A DNA stretch of 64,000 bases from Collybia mongolica (GCA_013420905.1 JAAXNY010000001.1:2852001-2916000); one strand, 5' to 3'. Numbered from the stretch's first letter, positions 25,431 to 37,865 are shown. Numbers and translations are program-made. The notes: generated by a model not told the origin, from the letters alone.

Positions 25431-26250
25431 ATAAGTCTGTTCCACATTCAGGAAGTTGTAAATGACTAAAAATAACATAGGTGATATATTATAGAGGTCA
25501 TGTGACCATGAGACACTGTTACCAGGTAAACAAGCAATACCTGTATATAAAAGCCAATACCATAGCTTGTCTGATTATAGAGAAAAACACAAAGACATCA
25601 GGACTTACCTTTTTCCAGGGTCATGGGCATTCAGATTGTTGCCATATATTTGGTATGCTTATGTGATGGAATAGATCATATGATATGTATCAATAATCAG
25701 AGAAATCAACTTTTTTTGTATTTCAGGTAAATATAGTAGTAGTTGTTGATATTTCCAATGTTTAGGATAATTTCCCACAAGGGTCATGTTTGGTTGGGGT
25801 CATTGTTGTTATGGAATATTTGTTCACCACTGGCATTATACACAAATGTTTAAAACCAGCTGAATCTGGACATTTCTAATATTTCACTCAAAATGGACTG
25901 TGGGGAAAATATGCTCAACAAGGAAATTGTAGAGCCATATTTGTACATTCCAAATATATAAAAACAAAGTTAATAGCTTTACTGGTTATGGAGAAAAACA
26001 CAAAATAAAATCTTAAAATTGATACTTTGAGATATTATATATGCATGATTTTGATGGCATCATCAAAGTATTATGTAAGCTTCCCAAATGCATGCAAATT
26101 ATGTTTGTATTGATGGAAAAATGCTGTGAAAAGCCATAAGAGTAGAAGAATCCAATTATAGAAATATTTTCCCATGGTGTTGAAATATGAATCAATCAAT
26201 CAATCAATCAATTATTTGTCAAAAACCTGGGTTGATAAAGAACTCATAAC
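25363..26250. repeat. Left arm of a ~0.9-kb long inverted repeat
   Basis: This segment matches 32,528-33,445 in reverse complement. Landmarks shared in opposite orientation are ACTTGGATGGAGTAGGCC with GGCCCACTCCACCCAAGT, CAGGAAGTTGTAAATGACTA with AGTCATTTACAACTTCCTGA, CCCATGGTGTTGAAATATGA with TCATATTTCAACACCATGGG, and CTGGGTTGATAAAGAACT with AGTTCTTTATCAACCCAG. Similarity is high but imperfect and ends at CCAAGT on the outer side. The arm overlaps the upstream end of the RNase H relic, so it may be the 5' region of that element. Confidence 0.8.
26191..26216. repeat. (TCAA)n microsatellite
   Basis: About six perfect TCAA units inside the left inverted-repeat arm. The right arm has the same place occupied by a degenerate TCATTTATTCATTCA tract, so the array has changed since the two arms separated. 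Confidence 0.8.
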
Positions 26251-27589
26251 TGGTGCTACTCTGATTGTATACCTATTCTGTATCTGCTTCATCCTCTAAA
26301 GTTTCAACTCTTCTGTTTTTACCTTTTCTAGCATATTTAACAACCTTCCTAGATCTGGTTTACTCTTTTACTCTCCCTTTTAAGTATGTTTCCTTGGTTA
26401 TTGGCCTTCTGATTATTGGTGAAAGATTTGGAAAGAGCATCTTGTAAATTTAAAGTAGTTTGACCGCATGCTGGTTCAACTCTGATGATTCTAGTTAATT
26501 TGGGGGAAAGGCTATATTGGCCTGGGGATTATGGATGGATTTAGAGTCAGAGCTGTCCTCTGGGTCAGTCAGAGTATCAGTAATGCAATAATAACAGTTA
26601 TTGCAGAATATCAAAGAGTAGAGGTAGAGAGTAGAAAGATAGAGAGTAAAGAAGACTTGTCTGTATTGCAGAGAATAGACAAGATTAAAACTACAGAACA
26701 AGTAGCTAGAGGTGCAGTATATATACAACTACCTAAGGGAGACCAGAGTAGAAAAACTATGGAGAGAGGTAAACCAAACATAACTAGGTAATATATAATA
26801 TCAATCAAATAATGAAATGGAATGATAGAAGTGATGGAGAAACTATAACTACTAGGGATAGATGGATTAACAACCAATCCCACTAGATGAAAGTTAAGAT
26901 AAGATCAAAAAGATGGAGATAATTTTTATAATATGGAGGAAATGTAGCAGCCTTGTGTTTTGAAGCATATCATAATAGTGAAATTTGAGAAGTCAGGGAT
27001 TTTTCAGACTGCAGAATAGAAGATGGTATAGATATTAAAGTGAGTATGTTGCTCTCACTCACTCAGGATATCAGAAGACTCTGGTAATTGTATAGGGGAT
27101 TCATGACAAAGGTATTATCAGGATGTGTTTGATATTCCAACAATAAATGGTGGGATACTCTTAGAGCCTGCATCTGATAGGACTGGTTTATCTTCTGATA
27201 CATCTGAGCCTAGATCTAGTTCTCCAACTGCATTAAGAGCTGATCCCATATCTGAATTGGAGTCAACTACCATAGCAGTGATCTGGTTTGATTCAGTAGG
27301 TATCATGTGGTTGAAGTTGCTATAAGCAAGAAGGTCATGGAGGTTCTGGGGCCTAAAAAAGTGAATCTCATCCAGAAGCTATAAGATAGCACATATATCA
27401 AGCTTATATGATGCAATTGCATCTAAATTAATCTACCTTGATATAGGTATAACTTCCTGAGGCTATTCTGGAGGAGAAGGACTGGGAAGGTGAATAGGCT
27501 ATAGAATAATAATATCTGGGTTGGTATCTGGAATGACCTCCATATTAATGTCTTTAGCAGCTAAAGCTGCTAAACTTGCTTGTACCTTG
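26251..27589. other. Island segment without a named feature
   Basis: AT-rich and stop-rich. A few frames of 60-90 codons are open by chance or as relics (for example 26,531-26,791 on the plus strand), but none shows a motif I can place. The right part may be the 3' end of the coiled-coil relic on the minus strand. Confidence 0.35.
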
Positions 27590-28210
27590 AGTCTGAAGAG
27601 TTTTTTCCTCCTGTTCTAGTTTAATCTGCTTGGCTTCCAAATTGCTAACCTTTTTTTCCAGTTTCTGTATTTGGTCCAGCTTTTCCCTGTTTTTTTCTGC
27701 CTTCTACTGAGTTTTCTGATAATCACTATCCACCTAATCTGGCTAGCAAGTAGGGAAGCTTTTTGAATCTCATGATCAGCTATAAATCTTGCCAGTCTGC
27801 CTTTGACTGAATTCTTCTTCTCCCTAGCTTGCTCCAGGTGGTATGACTACTGAGCTTTCAAAGAGTTCACTTCTTCCACCTTCTGAAGTGCCAATATCCA
27901 CTCTTCCTCTAATTTCTTCCTCTCTGCTTCCATATATAGTGCCTCTTGATTCTGCTGCTCTTAAAGTACTTGCTTGTACTACTGGGAAACCATTTTAAGA
28001 GCTCTCCATTCTGCAGGGCTATATCCTGGAAGGATGGGCATTGGATGGAAATCTGGATTGGATAGTAAACCCTCAACACAAGGAAGAACCTCACCAGACT
28101 TGGCACTGAGAAGCCTGTGCAGGTTATACCAAGAGTCCAATGCCTTAGGCAGGTTATTCTAGATGGAAGTTACAGCTATAATACCAAGTACTTTGTATGT
28201 CATTAACCAG
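27590..28210 (-). pseudogene. Coiled-coil mobile-element ORF relic
   Basis: Read right to left the frame is protein-like but stopped several times. It runs through ALDSWYNLHRLLSAKSGEV, then NPDFHPMPILPGYSPAEWRA, then a long Glu/Lys/Gln-rich coiled coil (EAERKKLEEEWILALQKVEE, REKKNSVKGRLARF, KNREKLDQIQKLEKKVSN). Most interrupting stops are TAG/TAA where a Gln codon would fit the heptads. The PGYSPAEWRAL block resembles accessory proteins of agaricomycete transposons that I have seen as hypothetical proteins; I cannot assign a function. It is probably the structural or DNA-binding partner ORF of one of the elements in this island. Confidence 0.5.
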
Positions 28211-28689
28211 TAGTGAAAGAGGATGTTTGATAATATGAGGTGCAAACAATGCCTGGCGGTTTCTTATACATAAGATTAGCCTTAATACTAAGGAGCTCTG
28301 TGTCAAACTAAAATACCTTAGGCCCAACATTTATTTTCAAGAAATTAATGCATATACCAGGCCTTGGGGGCCATATATTTTCCAAATAATTAAGGAAAAC
28401 CCTATCAATATGATCTTCTGAAAGAATAGAATACCTTGTAGGCTTAGTACTATGACAAAAGAGATGGTAATATTTTGTTACTACTACAAAATATAAATGT
28501 TAATTATAAAATTAAAATACATAAATACAAGGTTAGATACATTATAAGCCAGAATGGGAACTCAAAAAAACACCTATACTATTCCTGAATACCAATTCTT
28601 TAACAATATACATTCCAAATGCAGTATTGGCCTTGATTGATTTGAGAGTAAAATACTAGGATATAAGTTTTGATATTAAATGCCTACAA

Positions 28690-29720
28690 ATGTTTTCAGG
28701 GCTTATAGCCAGATACAGACAGTTCTCCTTAACCTGGCCTTCAAATGCTTTATTAAAGACCTGAACTTCTCTTTCTCCAAAGTGGTCAGCAAATTCAGGA
28801 GTACCAAAATTATGGATGGTTAGATTGTATTGAACACATTTGGCAGTATTTTGTTTAGTAGTTTTGAGGGAGGGCTTCAGCTCCAGTTCAAACTTGTCTT
28901 GGAAAAGGCTAAGATTTGCACAGGCATCTTTGATGTGAATGAGGTTCCAAATTATACAATCTACAATAAGTATAGTAATCTATATATTATATTTTTAAAG
29001 AGCAGAATATATATCAGACATATATCACTTATAGTTTCTGAATTTATTTCAATCCAATTACTTCAAGGGGATTTGAGTATTATTTCTCCAGTCTATAAAG
29101 GTTGAAAAGAATAATACCATTTTGCTGAGTGCTTTCACAGTTACAGGAAATTGTAAAAGTTTGCCTAGGTCTGATGTACCAGTCACTCTATGTTCGGCCA
29201 TTAGGGTGGTAATTCCATCAGCTTAACCTTATCCAGTATGCCTTTCATATATGAGAGTTGTATGACAGAAGATATGTTTGGTAAGCTCATCTGAAGATAT
29301 TGGACAAGCAACTTCAATACTATTCTGAACTATAATAATGTTTTTTATAACAATGAAATGAACAAAGCCAAATTTTATACAAACCAATATTAAGCATATT
29401 AAGTTTGAAGATAGATAAAGAATATATACTTGATTGATAAACATAGTATATCCAGTATTCCAGGTGTAGCTTGTTGTTTTAGTCATACCAAAACCAAAGA
29501 GCAGCAATTTGATGAGCACCAGAAATACATTGTCCTTGCAGTCCAGACTTTGAGTGGACTACAATAGGATCTATACTTCTAGTGTGATATTGATTCCAGT
29601 AGGGATCAGTACCTACAATTTTTGCATAGTACCCAAGATTGTTGATATCAGGACTATCAAGACTAAAACCTTCTACCAGAGTAAGGATATGCTTCTGATT
29701 CAGGTCCCTTTGCATAGAAT
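28690..29720 (-). pseudogene. Degenerate ORF fragments upstream of the coiled-coil relic
   Basis: Minus-strand fragments with protein-like composition: one near 28,860-28,690 contains HNFGTPEFADHFGEREVQVF and NKAFEGQVKENCLYLAISPE, and another at 29,715-29,482 is open for 78 codons and ends HQIAALWFWYD. They lie in order upstream of the coiled-coil relic and may belong to the same former gene. Frames change between fragments and stops are frequent. I do not recognise the family. Confidence 0.35.
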
Positions 29721-30689
29721 AGGAAGTAATGAGATTAATATAGACCTTTGTTAAAAGTGACTTCTTATATATCTTTCTACTTTATTATTTTGTCCCTTTT
29801 ATTGTTCATTGTACTATTGTTCTATTGTCCTATTGTCCTATTGTTAGACAGCTGTCTATTGTCCCCTCTCCTATTATCCCAGTAGTATATATAGTAAAGT
29901 AGTTCCTCCTGGAGTTCTCAATTTCTTACTTCAGACTTCAGTTCTGGATATTTGCCTCTCACACCCTTTGCTAAATACACCAGTATATCCAAAGTTATAT
30001 GGTCTGAGAGGAACTTTGGATTGGGTATCCTTCTTGAGAGAGCCCAAGAGTTTCTCAGGCAAAAGGGCAAGAGCTGAGACTGTAACTTGATAAAGATCTA
30101 TACCAGAGTTGCTAGGAGTTGGAGCAGTTATAGAGGTTGCCTCAGAAGGGTTTTAGTATATAGAAGCAAGATTCTGAGCAATAGAGCTAGATATTGCAGA
30201 GCAGCTGGGATGGGTGGTACCAAATAGGAAGGTACTGGTAGCAGTTTAAGAGGTGTTTTCCCACAATTGACATCAATTGATATATGATATAATAGAAAAC
30301 ATATAATGAGTTGGATATAAAAAGTCTAACTTATCACTTGACTTAAATATCACTTGGTAACTAACAATCATACAATAAGTTAGACAAAAAGCCTAGCTCA
30401 TTACCTGACTCATATATCACTTAATCTACAACAATCTAGGTTATGGTCTAAGAGAAAAATACATATAGTCAGGTTCTGTAGGAAGATAAATTCTTGTTAG
30501 AGTACTATTTTATCTGCCTATATATTTATATTAATGGCATCTAACCTCAGGAGCCTTTCCTTCTATTTCATAAACTCCAATGTCATAGAGAGGCAAGTGT
30601 AAACTCTGTTTGAGGGAAGTTCCCTATTATTGGAGAAGATGATGAGTTATCTATATAGGTAGATTGAGGGTACCAAGCTCTGTATAGAC
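29721..30689. other. Island segment, unassigned
   Basis: AT-rich, no coding signal. It contains a short direct repetition near 29,805-29,850 (several TATTGTCC/TATTGTTC units). Confidence 0.35.
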
Positions 30690-31320
30690 CCTGCTCATAG
30701 TTCTGAAGATCTTAGCATATTCAGGTGGAGAGAGAAATTATATACCAATTCAGAGCCTATTTGAGATGGATTCACACTTACCTTGAGCTAACCTAGAAGG
30801 TATATAAGTATGGAGTAATTTCCCCAACTTTTAGAAAGAACCTTCCTATAGTTCTGAAGTTATTTGCATATTTAGATAGGAGAAGAAGGGCATGTATCTT
30901 TCCAAGCTTATCTGAAGGGCTCCCTGTCATCATAAATGCTTTCTACTTGTTTATGTAGTTGGCTTATATTGCCCCAAGTTCTAGAGGGAACCCCCATCCA
31001 GTTCTAAAGATATTTGCATTTCTGAGAGAAGAGGGGGAAAGAGGTCATGTACCTGTCTAGAGCTTATCTGAGAGGGGTTCTCTGTTGTTATTAGTATGTT
31101 TTATTTGTTTATAGAAATGCTCCCTATGTCTCCAAACTCCACAGAGAACTCCCATCTGGTTTTAGAGATATTTGCATTTTTGAATAGGGAGGAGGAGGGC
31201 ATATACCTTTTAGAGCTTATCTGAAGGGTGTTCCCCATTGTTAGGGATACCTTTTACTTGTCCATAGGAGTGCTTTCTATATCCTCAAACTCCAGAGGGA
31301 ACCCCCTTCCTATAAGGGAA
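30690..31320. repeat. ~150-bp imperfect tandem repeat array
   Basis: The anchor AGTTCTGAAG-ATATTTGCAT and its following purine-rich, AGAGCTTATCTGA-containing segment recur at about 30,697, 30,849, 31,000 and 31,158, with a truncated copy near 31,300 (CTCCAGAGGGAACCCCCTTCC). Spacing is about 147-158 bp, giving roughly 4.5 units. A stray copy of the AGAGGGAACCCCC block is at about 31,859. A ~150-bp unit is also divisible by three, but stops occur in the copies. Confidence 0.7.
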
Positions 31321-32527
31321 TTGCTTTTGTCCATATCTAGCCATTAGGATTACTATTATATATGTAGCTCATATAGCATCACTTTTACATCTACATATTA
31401 TCCTGACATGTACTGCCTTAATCCCTTGATAGATAGTAGTTTACTCTGGACCAACATATCATAGATGGACTGTTGCATCAGTAGAGTTACTAATAGCAGA
31501 TTCTGTTGTTACTTGAGATGTAGCTATAATGTACTATATATAAGGTGCTCCTTCCTCTTCATGGAAGGATACTTTTGCAATAGACTTGGATTGGGTTCTC
31601 TACCTGTGATCAAGCCTCTAGTGCTCTATACTTGGCCCTTCCCTGCACAGTTGTTTGTACTGTGTATATTGCTCTTTGCCTGAGCCTCTTGGCAACACAG
31701 TCTCTTACACTTCCAGTTCCAGAGATATAAAATCTTGGGTGGCAGGTTGTTGTGACTATAATCCCTGTTTAGCAAATGCAAATATATATATATAGATTTC
31801 CTGAGTTTGGATAGAAAGATGCTCTATTAGCCCTAACCTAATGGTATCTAGAAGTACAGAGGGAACCCCCCTCAGATTGTAAAGATTTAAAAATTTTGGT
31901 GGAATGTGAGTAGGAAAGACAGAGGCATAGAGCCCTAACCAAACTGTAAGAGGTAGTGTTATACCAACTATCCAAAGGAGAGAGCAATATAAGTGGCAAG
32001 ATTCAGCTACACAGAGAAGGGGGCACCAGGAAACCAAGCAAACTTCATTGCAAGGAGGGGATCCAGGCCTAGGTTATTGAAAAAGTGCCATCTATAATTG
32101 GATGGCCCCATCTATATATAGTTATAAACAAACAAAAACAACCAACATGATAGATGATTTATTTGACAAGATTAGACATTACAGAGGGTGCTTATTAATC
32201 AAAAAGAGCTATAAATGGCCACAAGGAAGGGTCTTGCATAAGCTGATTCCTTCTGATATGAAACAGACCTCAAAAATTTTGGCCAAAGCAAAAGACTTGT
32301 AGGAGAAATATTCAAGTACATGCAATCATTTCCTTTTTAAAAGCTTGTCTTGATTTCAAAATCTCAAAAGTTTCTATTGAGCAGTCAAGTCTCTATAAGC
32401 TCATCATATCTTCAAACTGAAAGTAATGGAAGACCACCTAAGTATACCAAAAATAACTTTTGGGATTGGACTGTTAAGAAACACAAGTATGTAGTACTGT
32501 AGCACCAAGTGGTCTCAAATCAAGTAC
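31321..32527. other. Island segment, unassigned
   Basis: AT-rich with no convincing frame. It contains the detached tandem-repeat block at about 31,859-31,900 and a short TA microsatellite near 31,783-31,792. Confidence 0.35.
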
Positions 32528-33445
32528 TGATTACAAGTTCTTTATCAACCCAGTTTTTGGGCAAAAAGTTGATTCATTTATTCATTCATATTTCAACACC
32601 ATGGGAAAATATTTCCATAATGGGATTTTTCTTCTCTTATGGCTTTTTACAGCATTTCTCCACAAATACAAAGTATTGTGACATAATTTGCATGTATTTG
32701 GGATGCTTACATAATGCTTTTGATGATGCCATCAAAATTATGCATATCTAATATTTCAAAGCATCATGTTTCAAAATTTATTTTGTGTTTTTCTCCATAA
32801 CCAGTAAAGCTATTATCTTTGTTTTTATATATTTGGAATGTACAAACATGGCTCTACAATTTCCTTGTTGAGCATATTTTTCCCATGGTCCATTTTGAGC
32901 GAAATATCAGAAATGTCCAGATTCAGCTAGTTTTGAAGGTCTGTGTGTTATGTCAGGGGTGAACAAACATCTTATAACAACAATGACCCTTACCAAACAT
33001 GACCCGTGTGGGAAATTATCCTAAACATTGGAAAAATCAACAACTACTACTATATTTACCTGAAATATAAAGAGAATTGATTTCTCTATTTATTGACACA
33101 CATACACATGTCACATGATCTATTCCACCACATAAGTATACCAAATACATGACAACAATCTGAATGCTTATTTAGTGTCCATGATCCTGGAAAAAGTTAG
33201 TTCTGATTGTTTTTGTATTTTCTCCATAACCAGGCAAGCTATGGCATTGGGTTTTGTGCACAGGCATTGCTTGTTTACTTGGTAACATTTTCCCATGGTC
33301 ACATGACCTCTATAAACTATCATCTACATTGTTTCTAGTCATTTACAACTTCCTGAATGTGGACTGGACTTATTTCTCCTAAGAAAAGAAATAAAGAATG
33401 AGTACCTGCCACACAATGTGTTGGCCCACTCCACCCAAGTATCAA
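32528..33445. repeat. Right arm of the ~0.9-kb long inverted repeat
   Basis: Reverse-complement partner of 25,363-26,250. Homology ends at CCAAGT near 33,445, exactly where the left copy continues into the RNase H relic. So the right copy is truncated there, or the junction marks the end of a terminal repeat. The arms are about 6.3 kb apart and could form a long hairpin in DNA or RNA. Confidence 0.8.
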
Positions 33446-33461
33446 TTGGGGTTTGGCAAGT

Positions 33462-33622
33462 CAGGCTCAGTAGAAAAAAAAGTTGTATTTAGTTGGTTCC
33501 TAGTCTAACTTTTCAATATAGTCAGGGAAAAGTTGTCTAAAAATCAGCTCAAAGTTGGTCAAAATAGTACTTTTTTGACCAATATTGGAATATCTGACTA
33601 TTTTTTCTACTCAGAGTCAGGG
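33462..33622. mobile_element. Small inverted-repeat (MITE-like) insertion
   Basis: AGTCAGGCTCAGTAGAAAAAA at the left is mirrored by TTTTTTCTACTCAGAGTCAGG at the right, about 160 bp in all, with no coding capacity. It starts a few bases after the inverted-repeat arm is broken off, so it may have inserted at or near that junction. A further AGTCAGGG copy lies at about 33,664. Confidence 0.4.
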
Positions 33623-34698
33623 AAGAGGCTGATGGCAGTACCCAATGATACCACGTAAAAAAATAGTCAGGGTTCTTGATATTAGTCAAAAAGGCAGGAA
33701 TTTTGGCTGATTTTGAGCCAATTTTGGTCCAGACTTTACAAAGTTTTTATACTTAGCACTGACAGGGTATTTTATCTGAGGATAATATTGGGGAGGGTTA
33801 TTTTGATTTGTTTGTCCCACCTGAAAAAGCACCATTTGGTGACCCACATTGCTAGTGGCTCAAAAACTGAGAATAAGAGATTGGAATAATGATAAAAGTT
33901 GCTTGAAGAATCAGCCTAAAGAGAGCCTTTGTAGCAGATTTTTTAATTTCCTTCATATTGCATAAGATTTACCTAATTTACATATATTTTTTGGACCTGC
34001 AGAGCTGAAAAAGAAAAAATCAAAAAATCAGCCACAAAGACCCTCTTGCCCATGAAATTTCATATGAGATTGATCAAAGAAGTTAAGCTGTATTGTAGCC
34101 AAGGCAGATGTCAGCAATGGCACACTGTCATTTGCTATTTTGCCAGTAATCTGATGACTGAGTAGAGTTTAAAAATATTGATCACCTCCCATTCCCATCT
34201 CTTCCTTAACATTCTCAATGCTCTGCATCCATATACCATCTCAAAGTGAAATATCTTCACTACTATTAGGTTTTATCATTTGAATTATGTTCCCCTGCCC
34301 TCCTCATGTCTCTTAAACCCTTTTCACACCAGAATATTGACAAGTTCTACTCAGGATCTGTCTTATCTTGCCCATTAGTCAGTGATCTGTGGTAATACAC
34401 CTATATGTTTATTATAACTTGGATCTGACCCTCTGATTATGATAATTCAGCCTAGTTAACTTCTCTCAAACTGGGCTGACAAGACTACTCACAGTTTACA
34501 GTTCTGATAATTCTGATCTTGGTTAGATCTCCAATTTTTAGATAGCAGGATCCTATAAGTGACATTACTGGGCTACCTTGGTTTTTTCTTGATACAATAC
34601 TGGGGCTGTAGCTTTAAAGGAAAGTCTCTTGGCTATCAGACTGTTTCTGGGTACTTGTCTATCTTGGGTCTTGACATATTGGATTCTTCTGAAACACT
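33623..34698. other. Leader of the transposase-like relic, unassigned
   Basis: AT-rich, no coding signal on either strand. Probably the 5' flank of the plus-strand relic that follows. No terminal inverted repeat matching the far side was found by eye. Confidence 0.35.
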
Positions 34699-37600
34699 AT
34701 GGCAAAAAGAACTAGGGCTCAGATAAATCACATAAAGGCTATGAACAAGGTTAGAACTGCTTCTGAGGTAAAGCCTCCTTCTGAGGGAGAACCTCCTTCT
34801 AAGCCTTTAACTAAGCCAAAATCTTTGAGGATACAGCTTGCCAATATTACAAAAGCATTGAAATTGGTGCAACTAGAATTAGCCATGGCCAAAACTGAAA
34901 TAGCAGAAAAGACATCTATTCTCAAGGATAAGGAGTTAAAGCTGAACAAATCTGAGGAGAAATCAAAGCAACAATACCAAGCTCTTAGAGTAGAGGCAGA
35001 AAACTCAAAGAACGCAAGCAGGCAAAAGAAAACTACAGGCTTGGATTGACTTGTTGAAGTCTGTAGACCTTCCAACTGCTAAAGCTGGTACATCTAAAGC
35101 TATTTCCCTTCTTGATGAGCTCAGATCTGGAAGCCAACATATGAAAGACTACTTTGTTTCACTTGTTGACAACTGTACCTCTGAAATAACTGGTCTAAAG
35201 CACCGACTTGCAGAGTCTCAGAAAAAAAGATATGTATTGGAAATGTATTGTGAGAGAGCACCTGGGGTACTTGATTATACTGTTCAAAAGGCAAGGGGCA
35301 AAGCTCAGAAAGAGAACAACAAATATTAGCTATTGAAGAAAGGTGTATATACTCCTGAGGCATGTACTCTAGCTAGAGCACTGATCAATGCTAGATGCTC
35401 CCAGGCTTATGTGGGAGAAATTATATAAAATATCTGCAAAACAGCAGGTGTTTCAGTGGATGCTAAAATGAGCCAGAGAACTTTACAAAAAGCAGTTCTG
35501 GAGGGTAGTATTGCAGCAGAAATACAACTTGAATTTGAAATAGGCCAGACTGATGGTTTGACAAGTCAGTGGGGATGGGACAATACACAAACACATAAAC
35601 TTTGAATCCTGTCATATTAATCTAAAAGCCAAAGCATCATATCTTCAGGATAATGCAGAAACCAAACATCAGAGCCAGCTTCTTGGTGTTTATTCCCCTG
35701 TTGACCATACAAGTCAAACTCAGATTGATGGTCTTATTAAACTGATACTCCAAATAATTGAATGGTTCCAGCAAAATCCTCTAGTACAAAGATACAAGAT
35801 GTCTCTGCTCTTGGCTGAGTTTTTTGCTAAGCTCAAGGGCATAAACTCTGACCATGCAGAGGATCAGAAAAAAAGCCACAAGGCTACTACAACAACTAAA
35901 AGAGGGCTTTGCTTATAAAACACTCGGTGGTGAGAGAATGGTTGAGATGATAGCAGGTGAACTATTTGCTCTCATCCAGAAGGAGAATGAAAAGATGATA
36001 CTAGAAGCTGGGGGTCTTGAGAAATGGAATCAACTTGTGAAAGATGAACAGGCAGAAAAAGGTGCTGAAATGATGAGGGTCTTAGCTATGCAATTGAGAA
36101 AAGAAGCCTATGTGAATTTATCTGAAGAAGAGAAAAATGCTTTGCATTTGTTTATTTGGGCTGGATGTGGAATGCATAAAGATTTAAATGGTAGAAAAGG
36201 TGGAGACATTGCTATGGGCCAATGGTGGGCAGATACAGAAAACACAGGGCCTATTCTTCCAGCCAATAGGGATAATGCTCAAGTCATAGCTGGAATCTTT
36301 GATCATGAAGAAATGACAGTTGCTGAGAAACAGGCAATAGATTCTACCACTTGTGGAGGTAGCAAAGCAGCAGCAATTGCTGGATATATGTTTAATCACA
36401 AAGATGGTAAAAAAGGACAGCAGAACACCTTCTGGTACTATATGAAACAAGCAATAGGAAAGGCAATTACCTTTGCAGATACTATCAATATCCAATATCA
36501 CTTATTCGGAAAGGCAGGTGGAATGCTTATACAATATCTGAGAACTATAATCAGATTCTTGGATTTCATACAAGATTGCAAACAAAATTACAGATTCAGC
36601 CACTTAGAGCAGAACCTGTACAATGCATTGCATGACATTCCTATACTTACTGAGCTTTGTGTTCTTGCTTTGTATCCACAAGCTATTACACACACATATA
36701 TGTGCCAAATACAAGGCCCAGGAACAGAAGAACCTAACATGCTCAACCTTGGTCCAGTGTATTCTCAACTTAAGGAACATATGCGGGCTATTATTGACAA
36801 TCCTAATCTACTTATATCTGATAACTATAAAAATGGTACAATGGACAAGAAACCATGGGAAGAGCCAGCTGTTGTTGCAGCAATCATTGAAAAAGCCCCA
36901 GAGCTTCCACATATCAGGCCAGTACTGTTTAGATTCTTTCAAGGAGCCTTAGAAACCTAGGAGAAATTCACACTGGAATTTGCTCCACATAGGGGGAATC
37001 ATCTTGCAACATCTGAGCAGAGAGATCAAGCAAGGATGCCATCCACAAATGATATCAATAAGGGAGCCCTTGGATCCTATCAGCTCTTCATTAAAAAAAA
37101 GCCAACAATATCAATGCACCTGTATAATACAATGGTTATGTGTAACAGAAATGGTACTGAAGAATTCATACTCAAGAACTTCAAAGAGGATGATTATGAG
37201 CATATTTGGAAGGTTGCATGGTTTGTTGATAGCAAGGGACTAGAGAAGAAACAGAAAAAGGAGCTCATTGAACATGCTAAAATAGCTGTACAAGGAAAAC
37301 GTGAGAAAGATAGAAAAGCCAAGGAGAAATTGAATAATAGGACTAAACATCTTGCAATAGTAGATCAAGTAACAGATCTTGATATTCTCAAAGCTATGAC
37401 AAATGCCCAACTTGATGAACAGCTAGATATCTATCAGACTTTGGTAGAAAGAAGTTCCAATAAAATCAAAAACACCAACCAAGTCAGCAAAGCTTACAGT
37501 ATTGCAAGCTGCAATTGCTCAGTATACAATTGTGCATCCCCAGGCTTTACAAAGTGGTAGTTCCCAAAGTGCAGAGACACAGCCAACTCCCATAGTTTTA

Positions 37601-37865
37601 AAAGCCACAGTGGTACTGATATCACAAAGCTCAATAATCTGACAAATCCACAACTTGATGAACAACTGAATATCTATTGAAACTTGGTAGCAGGAGTGCC
37701 AAAAGCATACAAAATCAAGAACAAAAAAGCAAGATGGCAGCTCTGACAGAAGCCATTTTGAAGTTCAATGATGAGGTATCTGGTACTTCAAATGTTCCTA
37801 AAGGTGGAGAAAACTCTGAAGGGGAGAAGTTTGACTCTGTGAGCTCTGAGAATGAGAAAGAGTAA
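34699..37865 (+). pseudogene. Transposase-like gene relic of an unnamed agaricomycete family
   Basis: Broken gene read through at least four frame changes and several stops (for example W-to-stop TAG at 36,958). In order it encodes a basic N-terminus with a coiled coil (34,699-35,330), a segment with TLQKAVLEGSIAAEIQLEFE (about 35,480-35,545), SGDGTIHKHINFESCHINLK after a frameshift (about 35,566-35,630), LLGVYSPVDHTSQTQIDG (about 35,680), INSDHAEDQKK (about 35,845), then a long open frame (35,854-36,960) with LFIWAGCGMHKDLN (residues about 100-113) and GPGTEEPNMLNLGP, and a charged C-terminal tail. DGT, DHA and a CxxH motif in that order resemble the D-D-[C/D]xxH layout of several DDE transposase superfamilies. 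That function is inference. Similar proteins are, to my knowledge, usually called hypothetical. Confidence 0.6.
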
